Part shown: positions 8,178 through 17,099 of the stretch, one piece after another
Layout: every line of letters begins with the position of its first letter
Position numbering within the stretch: position 1 is the stretch's first letter
Assembly (NCBI GenBank): GCA_902789735.1
Contig: CADAOZ010000003.1
Location: forward strand, 1-64,000
DNA length: 64,000 bases
Source: an uncultured Lachnospiraceae bacterium
Lineage (GTDB): Bacteria; Bacillota; Clostridia; Lachnospirales; Lachnospiraceae
Direction: 5' to 3'
Notes under the pieces: generated by a model
The model's database searches: none
Seen by the model: only the letters and a program-made list of their open reading frames with translations
Told to the model about the DNA's origin: nothing
Program-made: the position numbers and the translations under genes

Positions 8178-9458
8178 ATGATGGCAAGTAATAATTCAGA
8201 CAATATTTCCGCCAGCAAACGTAAGCGGCTTGAGGCGGAAGCACAGAGAAAGAAGGCGAAACAGGAGGCTTTCAGGCTTAGGCTCACAGGGATCCTCATC
8301 GGGCTGGCGGTCCTCGCGGTGATTGTTTTCTGGCTGATCATCCCCAATGCGAAGAATGCCTATATCAGGTCACACCTGACCCAGCCCTCAGATGATTACA
8401 GTGCCCAGCTGAACGAGGATGGCACGATCCAGGACGTGGATGTTACGAAAACGGTGACGGTATTTGATCCTGCTGAGGCAATTGTGGAGGTTACGGAAGT
8501 AGATCAGACGGACGTCCAGGCGGACATCGACAGTGAGCTCAACAACCATAAGACCCTGGAGACGGATAAGAAACTGACTGTCAAGGATGGAGACGAGATC
8601 AATCTGGACTATGTCGGCAAGATTGATGGAAAAGCCTTTGAAGGGGGCAGCACGGATGGTGCCGGCGCGGACCTTACCATTGGTTCCGGCTCTTACATCG
8701 ATAATTTCGAGGAACAGCTGATCGGAAGTCATCCCGGCGACAAGGTCACGGTCAAGGTCACATTCCCGGAGGATTATCAGTCGGAAGACCTGGCCGGCAA
8801 GAAAGCTGAATTCGCTTGTACCGTGAATGGCATCTATTCCGTACCGGAATTCAACGATAAATTTGTGGAAGAGAACCTGGCGGATTTCGCCGAAGGCTAT
8901 AAGAATACCGCCGAAGAATACCGCCGCTATCTGACAGATACCAAGTTCGACCAGAATCTGGAATCCGCCCTGAAGACCTATATTTCTGAAAATGTCAAGG
9001 CAAATTCCTATCCCAAGGCTTACCTGCAGCGGACAAAGGAAGTCACCAGATATATGGACGAGCAGTATTACGCGCAGATGGTCTCCCTGTACCAGCAGAT
9101 GGGCTACCCTAACCCCTACGCCGATTTCTATGCCTACGCGGAGGCCAAGGATGAGGTCGATTATGAGAAAGTCCTGGAAGGCAAGGCAAAAGATACAGTA
9201 AGAGACGATATGGCTTATCAGCTCTTTTATCAGAACGCCGGCCTGACGATCTCGGATGACGACTACAACGCCTATCTGGAATCCACCGGCAAATCCACCG
9301 GCATGACAGAAGAAGTCAATGGCAAGGGATACATCATGCAGCAGCTGATGCATGAGAAGGTCATTGACGATCTCAAGACAAAGGTCGGGACAAAGACAGT
9401 TCCCGCCGAGGACGCGGCCGCGGCCGCAACAGGCGCCACCGCCGCCGCAGCGGAGTAA
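8178..9458 (+). CDS. Membrane-anchored trigger-factor-like FKBP peptidyl-prolyl isomerase
   Basis: The protein has 426 residues and its start is preceded by GGAGAGGAG. A basic N-terminus (SKRKRLEAEAQRKKAKQEAF) leads into one membrane helix at about 35-55 (GILIGLAVLAVIVFWLII). An FKBP-type domain lies at about 135-215 (INLDYVGKIDGKAFEGGS, GSYIDNFEEQLIG, VKVTFPEDY, LAGKKAEF). A helical trigger-factor C-terminal chaperone-like region follows, ending in an Ala-rich tail. The ribosome-binding N-domain of trigger factor is absent and replaced by the anchor, so it probably folds exported proteins on the outer face of the membrane (inference). It is not the cell's ordinary tig. A terminator follows at 9594. 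Confidence 0.85.
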   Translation: MMASNNSDNISASKRKRLEAEAQRKKAKQEAFRLRLTGILIGLAVLAVIVFWLIIPNAKNAYIRSHLTQPSDDYSAQLNEDGTIQDVDVTKTVTVFDPAEAIVEVTEVDQTDVQADIDSELNNHKTLETDKKLTVKDGDEINLDYVGKIDGKAFEGGSTDGAGADLTIGSGSYIDNFEEQLIGSHPGDKVTVKVTFPEDYQSEDLAGKKAEFACTVNGIYSVPEFNDKFVEENLADFAEGYKNTAEEYRRYLTDTKFDQNLESALKTYISENVKANSYPKAYLQRTKEVTRYMDEQYYAQMVSLYQQMGYPNPYADFYAYAEAKDEVDYEKVLEGKAKDTVRDDMAYQLFYQNAGLTISDDDYNAYLESTGKSTGMTEEVNGKGYIMQQLMHEKVIDDLKTKVGTKTVPAEDAAAAATGATAAAAE

Positions 9459-9464
9459 ATGATT

Positions 9465-9550
9465 GCGCAGATATAACGGCCGCGTAAGACATAACGGCCG
9501 CGCAGATATAAAGACCGCGCAGACATAACGACCGCGCAGATATATCAATC
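9465..9550. repeat. Degenerate 17-18-bp tandem repeat, five copies
   Basis: Units of the form GCGCAGAYATAACGRCC start at 9465, 9482, 9500, 9517 and 9534, directly after the isomerase stop codon. They lie in the 3' untranslated region before the terminator. Confidence 0.8.
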
Positions 9551-9593
9551 GCAATATATGTGGCTGTCATGGCTGGCTATATAGAACTTTCAT

Positions 9594-9627
9594 AGTACGG
9601 CACCCGGACCAGGGTGCCGTACTTTTA
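9594..9627 (+). terminator. Rho-independent terminator
   Basis: 12-bp perfect stem AGTACGGCACCC/GGGTGCCGTACT with a 6-base loop, followed by TTTT. It ends the isomerase transcript. Confidence 0.9.
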
Positions 9628-9742
9628 TGTTTGTGAAAGTGCATTTTCCTTTCAGATTATTTTATTTCAGATCATTTCATTGAACCGGCAGACAGAAGCA
9701 GGAAAACCATAAAAGCTTCATAAAGGGGGCTGTGGCAGGAAG

Positions 9743-9760
9743 TCCGCCCATATGGGCGGA
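9743..9760. other. Perfect 18-bp palindrome
   Basis: TCCGCCCATATGGGCGGA lies between the isomerase terminator and the glycerol promoter. It could be an operator or a small hairpin; no T-run follows. Confidence 0.4.
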
Positions 9761-9925
9761 TCTATATGTGCAGACCGGGGACCTTCACGCAGGAATTTTG
9801 GATTTTTGTGCCAAAAATGTACAAAAACGGCAGCTAATACAAGGGATTATTTCTGACTCTTGGTCAGTCATGTCAAAATGCTTGTAATTATGAATAAATT
9901 TTAATTTCCGAATAAAAAAAGAATG

Positions 9926-9954
9926 TTGCAATTTGCCCAATCGTATGTTAGTAT
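9926..9954 (+). promoter_or_regulatory. Putative promoter of the glycerol block
   Basis: TTGCAA (9926-9931), 17 bp, TAGTAT (9949-9954), directly upstream of the structured leader of glpP. Match to consensus is moderate. Confidence 0.5.
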
Positions 9955-9979
9955 AAAGGCAAGTAAATAAGGTGCGGCC

Positions 9980-10047
9980 TCGAGAGAAGAGAGTATGGCT
10001 GAATTTGAGAGTGAGGGCTCTCTTTTCAAGTTGTATTCTTTTTTTTA
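9980..10047 (+). promoter_or_regulatory. Structured leader RNA, candidate GlpP antitermination target
   Basis: The leader between the promoter and glpP can fold: AAGAGAG (9987-9993) pairs with CTCTCTT (10018-10024), enclosing a purine-rich loop. An interrupted U-rich run follows. In Bacillus, GlpP with glycerol-3-phosphate binds leader mRNA to prevent termination (established). Assigning this hairpin as such a site is inference. Confidence 0.45.
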
Positions 10048-10086
10048 ATGCTTTTTTACACAAACCATTACAGACATGGAGGTTCT

Positions 10087-10662
10087 ATGGGTAGAGAATT
10101 TGTGGAGCAGGTCGAAGCTACGCCTATCATTGCCGCAGTCAAGGATGACGAGGGTCTTGCCAGATGTCTTGCGTCAGATGTCGAGATCGTCTTTATCCTG
10201 TATGGCAATATTTGCACGATTCCTGATATTGTTGCGAAGATCAAGGATTCGGGCAAGACAGCCATGGTCCATATTGATCTGATCGGCGGACTCAGTTCCA
10301 AAGAGATATCGGTGGATTTTATCAAACAGTACACCAGAGCGGACGGCATCATCACCACCAAGAGTAATCTTGTGGCTCATGCCAGAAATCTGGGGCTGAA
10401 CACGATTCTCCGGTATTTCCTTCTGGACAGCATGGCCCTGGTCAATATCGAGAAGCAGTTCCGGCAGGGGACAGTACATCCGGATCTGATCGAGATATTA
10501 CCGGGCATCGTTCTGCCGAAGATGATCCGTAAGATCACGGCTGTCAGCAAGGTCCCGGTCATCTGTGGGGGATTGATCGGTGACAAAGAAGATGTCATGA
10601 GTGCTCTTTCAGGCGGCGCGTCCGCCATATCGACCAGCAATGAGAAGGTCTGGTTCATGTAA
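10087..10662 (+). CDS. glpP: Glycerol-3-phosphate-responsive antiterminator
   Basis: 191 residues from the ATG at 10087, chosen because TGGAGG lies just upstream; an in-frame ATG at 10048 has none. It belongs to the GlpP family, a TIM-barrel-like RNA-binding regulator of glycerol genes. Characteristic stretches are PIIAAVKDD at the N-terminus, HIDLIGGLSSKE, ADGIITTK, LIEILPGIVLPKMI, PVICGGLI and AISTSNEKVW. By family precedent it senses glycerol-3-phosphate and lets RNA polymerase read through a leader terminator. Its own leader contains a candidate target hairpin. glpK follows 101 bp later, so regulator and target genes are together. Confidence 0.93.
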   Translation: MGREFVEQVEATPIIAAVKDDEGLARCLASDVEIVFILYGNICTIPDIVAKIKDSGKTAMVHIDLIGGLSSKEISVDFIKQYTRADGIITTKSNLVAHARNLGLNTILRYFLLDSMALVNIEKQFRQGTVHPDLIEILPGIVLPKMIRKITAVSKVPVICGGLIGDKEDVMSALSGGASAISTSNEKVWFM

Positions 10663-10730
10663 GAGCCTCAGGGCCAGGGGTCTTCCGCAGCGGCGGCTGC
10701 GGATTCATGCAATCGCTCTGTACACCATAA

Positions 10731-12260
<1,530 letters not shown>

Positions 12261-12392
12261 TCCTGCTGCGTAACATCGTTTCCAGCTGATAAAGCACTGT
12301 TGTAAGGCTTTGGAAGATTATATTGTAAACTTCATATGACGGATACCGGTGCCGGCAGGCAGCGGTTGAAGGATAGAAAGGAACCGTTTCAT

Positions 12393-12423
12393 CCGGGCGC
12401 TGCGGGGTTATGACAGCGCCCGG
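12393..12423 (+). other. Intercistronic hairpin between glpK and glpF
   Basis: CCGGGCGCTG pairs perfectly with CAGCGCCCGG around an 11-base loop. There is no U-run, so it is more likely an mRNA-processing or stability element than a terminator. Confidence 0.5.
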
Positions 12424-12488
12424 GCAACACATTTCATATGGCAGGGAGCAAAAGAATCATCCCTGCTGACTATCAAGGGGGTAAAAAA

Positions 12489-13205
12489 ATGCAGGCTTAT
12501 TTAGCAGAATTAATCGGCACAGCAATGTTAGTACTTCTGGGTGACGGCGTTTGCTGTAACATCAGTCTGAACAAATCCGGCATGAAGGGCGGCAATACCG
12601 TACACATCCTCATCGGCTGGGGCATGGCGGTCATGGTTCCCGCTTTCTCCTTCGGCGCAATGTCCGGAGCACACTTCAATCCCGCAGTTACCATCGGCGC
12701 AGCCATCCGCGGCGGCATGTCCTGGAACCTGGTTCCCGGCTACATCATTGCCCAGATGATCGGCGGCTTCCTTGGCGCAGCGATCCTGATCTTCCTCTAT
12801 GGCGATCATATTGCGGCTACTGATGATGACGCGACCATCCGCGGCTGCTTCTGCACAGGACCTTCCATCCGCAACACATTCCTCAACTTTATGTCTGAGT
12901 TCGTAGCAACCTTCGTTCTGGTCTTTACACTGGCTTCCATCCCTGCAGAGGCAGGCGCAAGCGGCGCAAGCTGGATCCTTGTATACGGCGTCATCGTAGC
13001 ATGCGGTGCTTCCTTCGGCGGACTGACCGGTTATGCCATGAACGCAGCCAGAGATGCGGCTCCCCGTTTCGCGTATCAGTTACTGGCTCCCAACAAGGGC
13101 CACAAAGATCCCGACTGGGCATATGGCTGGATTCCTGTAGTAGCTCCCATCTGCGGCGCTGCTGTAGCTTCCTTCCTGTACATGGCACTTCAGGGAATGG
13201 CCTGA
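12489..13205 (+). CDS. glpF: Glycerol uptake facilitator (aquaglyceroporin)
   Basis: 238 residues from the ATG at 12489, which follows AAGGGGGT; the in-frame ATG at 12438 lacks such a site. It is an MIP-family channel letting glycerol cross the membrane. Six membrane helices are recognisable, with the first half-helix motif GAHFNPAVT. The second half-helix reads GYAMNAARDAAPR, so the usual NPA is NAA while the Arg and Asp of the glycerol selectivity region (ARD) are kept. It lies directly after glpK, and glycerol trapping by GlpK is the expected partnership. An insertion in the middle (DHIAATDDDATIRGCFCTG) is a family-variable loop. Confidence 0.95.
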   Translation: MQAYLAELIGTAMLVLLGDGVCCNISLNKSGMKGGNTVHILIGWGMAVMVPAFSFGAMSGAHFNPAVTIGAAIRGGMSWNLVPGYIIAQMIGGFLGAAILIFLYGDHIAATDDDATIRGCFCTGPSIRNTFLNFMSEFVATFVLVFTLASIPAEAGASGASWILVYGVIVACGASFGGLTGYAMNAARDAAPRFAYQLLAPNKGHKDPDWAYGWIPVVAPICGAAVASFLYMALQGMA

Positions 13206-13419
13206 TCAAAAACAGACGTCTGACAGCGGTCACCTGATTACATTTACATTTCAATGACTATTAACGCTTAAGAGTAAGAGGGGCGGCGGATACATGGGAT
13301 ACATAACATGGTTCTCCGTCCCTCTGTCTATCGGAAGATATGAACGTTTTTACGTTTGTTATCTTTAGTAATGTGCTGAAAAAAGATAAAACGAACATAT
13401 CCTGAAAGGAGATGAGTAC
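13206..13419 (+). promoter_or_regulatory. glpF-oxidoreductase spacer with hairpin and CGAACATA site
   Basis: The 214-bp gap holds an imperfect inverted repeat (about 13278-13325, arms GAGGGGCGG.. and ..CCGTCCCTC). It also holds the octamer CGAACATA at 13392-13399, close to the start of the next gene. That octamer resembles the ascorbate-locus half-sites, but one octamer match is expected by chance. Confidence 0.3.
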
Positions 13420-14880
13420 GTGTTATACGATGTAATTATCATAGGCGCAGGTGTTACAGGAGCAGCAGTGGCCAGAGAACTGTCCCGCTATAACCTCAAT
13501 GCCTGCGTTCTGGAAAAAGATGAAGATGTATGCTGCGGTACTTCCAAGGCCAACAGCGCGATCATACACGCCGGCTTTGACGCGGCCGAAGGCTCCATGA
13601 TGGCAAAGATGAATGTAAGAGGCAATGAAATGATGGGAGATCTGGCCAGAGATCTGGATATTCCCTTCAAGCGGAACGGCGCCCTGGTCGTCTGCATCCA
13701 TGAGTCTGAGATCGGCGGCCTGAAGACCCTGTATGACAGAGGTATCGCCAACGGCGTCAAAGAACTCCGCCTTCTGAACAGGGAAGAGTGCCTGGAGCTG
13801 GAGCCCAACCTGTCTGATAAGGTAGCCGGCGCCCTGTACGCGCCCACCAGCGGCATTATCTGTCCTTTCATGCTCAACATCGCCATGGCCGAGAACGCCA
13901 ATGTGAACGGCGTTGATTTCTTCTTTAACACAAAGGTAGAAGCGTTCAAATTTGAAGAAGGAATCTGGAAGATCCGCACCAATAACGGTGAGTATAAGAC
14001 CCGTTATGTCATCAACGCGGCCGGCGTTTACGCGGATGTCCTCCACAACATGGTCTCCGCCAATAAGATCCACATCACCCCCAGAAGAGGCGATTACTGC
14101 CTGCTGGACAAGGAAGTCGGCGGACATGTAAAACACACCATTTTCCCGCAGCCTACCAAGCTTGGCAAGGGTGTTCTGGTCTCCCCGACCATCCACGGCA
14201 ACCTGATCGTCGGCCCTACCGCGGTCGATATTGAAGACAGAGAAGGCTGCAATACCACAGCAGCCGGCATTGCGGATCTGATCGCCAAAGCGGGCGACCA
14301 TGTCAGGGATCTGCCCATCCGCAAGGTCATTACATCCTTCGCGGGCCTGCGTGCCCACGAGGACCATCATGAATTCATCATCGGCGAAGTTGAGGACGCG
14401 CCTCACTTCATTGACTGCGCCGGCATTGAGTCTCCCGGACTGACCTCTTCTCCCGCCATCGGCGAATACGTCGGTGCCATGATGAAGGAGAAGATGGGCC
14501 TGACAGAGAAAGAGAACTGGATCGGCACCAGGAAGGGCATCCGTTCCACAGAAGGCCTGTCCGTCGAAGAGCGCAATGAAATGATCAAAGAGAATCCCGC
14601 ATACGGCCAGATCATCTGCCGCTGCGAGTCCATCAGCGAAGGCGAGATCCTGGATGCCATCCACAGGCCTCTGGGCGCCCGTTCCCTGGACGGCGTCAAG
14701 CGCCGCACAAGGGCAGGCATGGGAAGATGCCAGGCCGGCTTCTGCTCCCCCCGTGTCATGGAGATCCTGCATCGTGAACTTGGTCTCTCCTATGAAGAAA
14801 TCACCAAGTCCGGCGGCAGATCCAATCTGGTCATCGACAGGACCAAGGATGCCTCGGCCAATGCAAAGGAGGTGGAATGA
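13420..14880 (+). CDS. FAD-dependent glycerol-3-phosphate dehydrogenase-like oxidoreductase with [2Fe-2S] domain
   Basis: 486 residues, GTG start after GAAAGGAGATGA. The N-terminus is a dinucleotide-binding fold (DVIIIGAGVTGAAVARELSRY). The DAO/GlpA-like body includes CCGTSKANSAIIHAGFD and YVINAAGVYAD. The C-terminal ~90 residues form a BFD-like iron-sulfur domain with CRCE and GRCQAGFC supplying four cysteines. Such proteins (GlpA-like) oxidise glycerol-3-phosphate to dihydroxyacetone phosphate in anaerobes, passing electrons to partner flavoproteins. Position after glpK/glpF and the 4-bp overlap with the next flavoprotein support this. L-2-hydroxyglutarate oxidase-like activity is the main alternative from sequence alone, but the context argues against it. 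Confidence 0.85.
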   Translation: MLYDVIIIGAGVTGAAVARELSRYNLNACVLEKDEDVCCGTSKANSAIIHAGFDAAEGSMMAKMNVRGNEMMGDLARDLDIPFKRNGALVVCIHESEIGGLKTLYDRGIANGVKELRLLNREECLELEPNLSDKVAGALYAPTSGIICPFMLNIAMAENANVNGVDFFFNTKVEAFKFEEGIWKIRTNNGEYKTRYVINAAGVYADVLHNMVSANKIHITPRRGDYCLLDKEVGGHVKHTIFPQPTKLGKGVLVSPTIHGNLIVGPTAVDIEDREGCNTTAAGIADLIAKAGDHVRDLPIRKVITSFAGLRAHEDHHEFIIGEVEDAPHFIDCAGIESPGLTSSPAIGEYVGAMMKEKMGLTEKENWIGTRKGIRSTEGLSVEERNEMIKENPAYGQIICRCESISEGEILDAIHRPLGARSLDGVKRRTRAGMGRCQAGFCSPRVMEILHRELGLSYEEITKSGGRSNLVIDRTKDASANAKEVE

Positions 14881-16145
14881 TGACAACTTATGATATCGTG
14901 ATCGTCGGCGGCGGTCCCGCCGGTCTTGCGGCTGCTGTATCCGCGAAGAAGAGCGGTATTGATTCAATCCTGATTCTGGAGCGTGACAATGAACTTGGCG
15001 GCATCCTGAACCAGTGTATCCATAACGGTTTCGGTCTGCATACCTTCAAAGAGGAGCTGACCGGTCCCGAGTACGCGTCCCGTTTCATTGACCAGGTCCT
15101 GGATCTGGGCATTGAATACAAACTGCACACCATGGTCATGGATATCTCCCATGATAAGGTGGTCACAGCCATGAACCGGACGGACGGCATGTTCCAGATC
15201 CAGGCCGGCGCCGTGATCCTGGCCATGGGCTGCAGAGAGCGTCCCCGCGGCGCCCTGAACATCCCCGGCTATCGTCCCGCGGGTATTTATTCCGCAGGTA
15301 CCGCGCAGCGTCTGGTCAACATCGAAGGCTATATGCCCGGACGTGAAGTCGTGATCCTGGGTTCCGGTGATATCGGACTGATCATGGCAAGACGTATGAC
15401 ACTGGAAGGCGCCAAGGTCAAGGTCGTTGCTGAGCTGATGCCTTATTCCGGCGGTCTGAAGAGAAATATCGTCCAGTGTCTGGATGACTTCGGCATTCCG
15501 CTGAAGCTGTCTCATACAGTCGTTGACATCGAAGGCAAAGAGCGTGTCAAAGCGGTCACCATTGCCAAAGTTGAGAACGGCAAGCCTGTGCCCGGTACAG
15601 AAGTCCGCTATGAGTGCGATACACTTCTGCTTTCCTGCGGCCTGATCCCCGAGAACGAGCTGTCCCGCAGCGCGGGCGTCGAGATGAGCCCCATCACCAG
15701 TGGACCCATCGTCAATGAGTCCCTGGAGACCAATATCCCCGGTGTTTTCGCGGCCGGTAATGTCCTTCATGTACATGACCTGGTCGACTATGTTTCCGAG
15801 GAAGCGACCAGAGCAGGCGCCAACGCCGCCAAATATGTCAAGGCGGGCTGCAAGTCTCCCGAGGCAGACAAGATCATCGAGATCAAAGCGACCGACGGTG
15901 CCCGTTATACCGTTCCGTCCACCATCAACATCGCCAATATGGACGATCTGCTGACCGTACGTTTCCGTGTCGGCGCTGTCTTCAAGAATGCTTTCGTCAG
16001 TGTTTATTATGATGACGAGAGAATCCAGCACCAGAAAAAACGGATCATGGCCCCCGGTGAAATGGAGCAGATTATTCTGCAGAAGAAGAAACTGGTCGAC
16101 TATCCGGATCTGAAGACCATCACTATTAAAATCGAGCAGGAATAA
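14877..16145 (+). CDS. FAD-dependent pyridine-nucleotide oxidoreductase (glycerol complex partner)
   Basis: 422 residues; the start overlaps the preceding stop (ATGA), the mark of translational coupling. It has a first nucleotide-binding fold at the N-terminus (DIVIVGGGPAGLAAAVSAKK), a second at about 150-180 (REVVILGSGDIGLIMARRM) and the FAD-closing motif PGVFAAGNVLHVHDLVDYVSEE. It resembles the small flavoprotein that accompanies GlpA-like enzymes and DUF1667 proteins in clostridia. It probably carries electrons between the dehydrogenase and a nicotinamide or other carrier (inference). It has a single Cys in NQCIHNGFG rather than a thioredoxin-reductase CxxC, so it is not a disulfide reductase. 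Confidence 0.85.
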   Translation: MMTTYDIVIVGGGPAGLAAAVSAKKSGIDSILILERDNELGGILNQCIHNGFGLHTFKEELTGPEYASRFIDQVLDLGIEYKLHTMVMDISHDKVVTAMNRTDGMFQIQAGAVILAMGCRERPRGALNIPGYRPAGIYSAGTAQRLVNIEGYMPGREVVILGSGDIGLIMARRMTLEGAKVKVVAELMPYSGGLKRNIVQCLDDFGIPLKLSHTVVDIEGKERVKAVTIAKVENGKPVPGTEVRYECDTLLLSCGLIPENELSRSAGVEMSPITSGPIVNESLETNIPGVFAAGNVLHVHDLVDYVSEEATRAGANAAKYVKAGCKSPEADKIIEIKATDGARYTVPSTINIANMDDLLTVRFRVGAVFKNAFVSVYYDDERIQHQKKRIMAPGEMEQIILQKKKLVDYPDLKTITIKIEQE

Positions 16146-16160
16146 GAAAGGGGTACGAAG

Positions 16161-16541
16161 ATGGAAAAAAGAGATTTAACCTGTATCGGCTGCCCCATGG
16201 GCTGCCAGATCACCGTCGAGCTGGAAAAGAAAGAGGACGGAGAGATCGAGGTCCTCAGCGTTAAAGGCAATACCTGCGCCATTGGTGACCGTTACGCGAG
16301 AAATGAAGTAGCGCATCCCGAAAGGACCGTCACTTCCACCGTAGTCGTTGCAGGCGGCAAACTGCACAGGGCTTCTGTCAAGACCAATGCCAATATTCCC
16401 AAAGACAAGATCTTTGCCTGCATGGAAGCCATTGACAAAGTAGCCGTTAAGGCACCTGTTGCCATCGGCGATGTCGTGATCGCTGATGTCTGCGGCACAG
16501 GCGTTGATGTCGTTGCCACAAGGAATGTTCCTGTAGCATAA
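16161..16541 (+). CDS. DUF1667 cysteine-motif protein
   Basis: 126 residues starting after AAAGGGG, 15 bp behind the flavoprotein. The N-terminus has LTCIGCPMGCQITVE, three clustered cysteines, and a fourth Cys follows in KGNTCAIGDRYA, a probable iron-sulfur or metal site. The rest is the DUF1667 fold (NEVAHPERTVTSTV, DVVIADVCGTGVDVVATR). The family is regularly encoded with the two flavoproteins of clostridial glycerol operons and is thought to be their third subunit; its electron-transfer role is inferred. The terminator at 16621 ends the operon. Confidence 0.9.
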   Translation: MEKRDLTCIGCPMGCQITVELEKKEDGEIEVLSVKGNTCAIGDRYARNEVAHPERTVTSTVVVAGGKLHRASVKTNANIPKDKIFACMEAIDKVAVKAPVAIGDVVIADVCGTGVDVVATRNVPVA

Positions 16542-16620
16542 ATGCATCATGCTGAAAAATGGCGCTGCGAGTGTGTTCCGTACACGCCCGGCGCATATGT
16601 AAGCAATATGTGAACGTATG

Positions 16621-16660
16621 AACCGGGCACAGCTGTTCCGACAGCTGTGCCCGGTTTTTT
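16621..16660 (+). terminator. Terminator of the glycerol operon
   Basis: AACCGGGCACAGCTGT pairs with ACAGCTGTGCCCGGTT around a short loop, followed by TTTT. Confidence 0.92.
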
Positions 16661-17099
16661 CTGAAGTATTCTCCCGCTTTTCTTCACGATTTCCTCACAT
16701 TTCTCCTGTATTATTTTGTAAAGTCCTCATACAGGCCTGCCGTTGGGAGCGGAGACTGTTTCCGGGTCTTGCTGATGATTAACAGGATTGTCTGCTGGTA
16801 TATTTTGTCTTACGGGTGTATTATGGATGAGCACTGCCGCGTCTTTTATATATTGCCGGTCCCGGGGTTATTGGAGAGTCCGAAGCTGTGATGGCAGCAT
16901 GTCTTAAATAATGAATAGAATGAGGATTCATTCCGGTCAGAAGAACAAATAACTGGAACAAATAACTGCTGATTTTTAGTATAATAGACAGCGGAAAAAA
17001 TACATTCCCTGACAATACATAAACAGTACCTGAAAAAGTCCTGAAAAAGAACACAAAGTATTACATTAAAAAATTTTACTTAAAGAGGAAACACTTGAT
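16661..17099 (+). promoter_or_regulatory. Spacer with likely promoter of the exporter operon
   Basis: About 440 bp without a gene. A TATAAT box at 16980-16985 lies 115 bp before the adaptor gene and has no clear -35. AAGAGG precedes the start codon at 17100. I see nothing else in this stretch. Confidence 0.4.

Noticed and set aside
7763..8191. A 142-codon frame with a good AGGGGAGGGG ribosome binding site
   Set aside because: It runs through the -10 box and start codon of the isomerase gene, has no domain or normal codon use, and overlaps the hairpins of the candidate small RNA. A real product is not excluded but not supported.
13392..13399. CGAACATA octamer before the FAD oxidoreductase as part of the ascorbate regulon
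   Set aside because: One 8-base match is expected by chance in 64 kb on two strands, and it lacks the full 9-mer or a second copy.
13423..14967. A 514-codon open frame opposite the FAD oxidoreductase
   Set aside because: Shadow of a clearly recognisable flavoprotein; no domain is visible in the translation.
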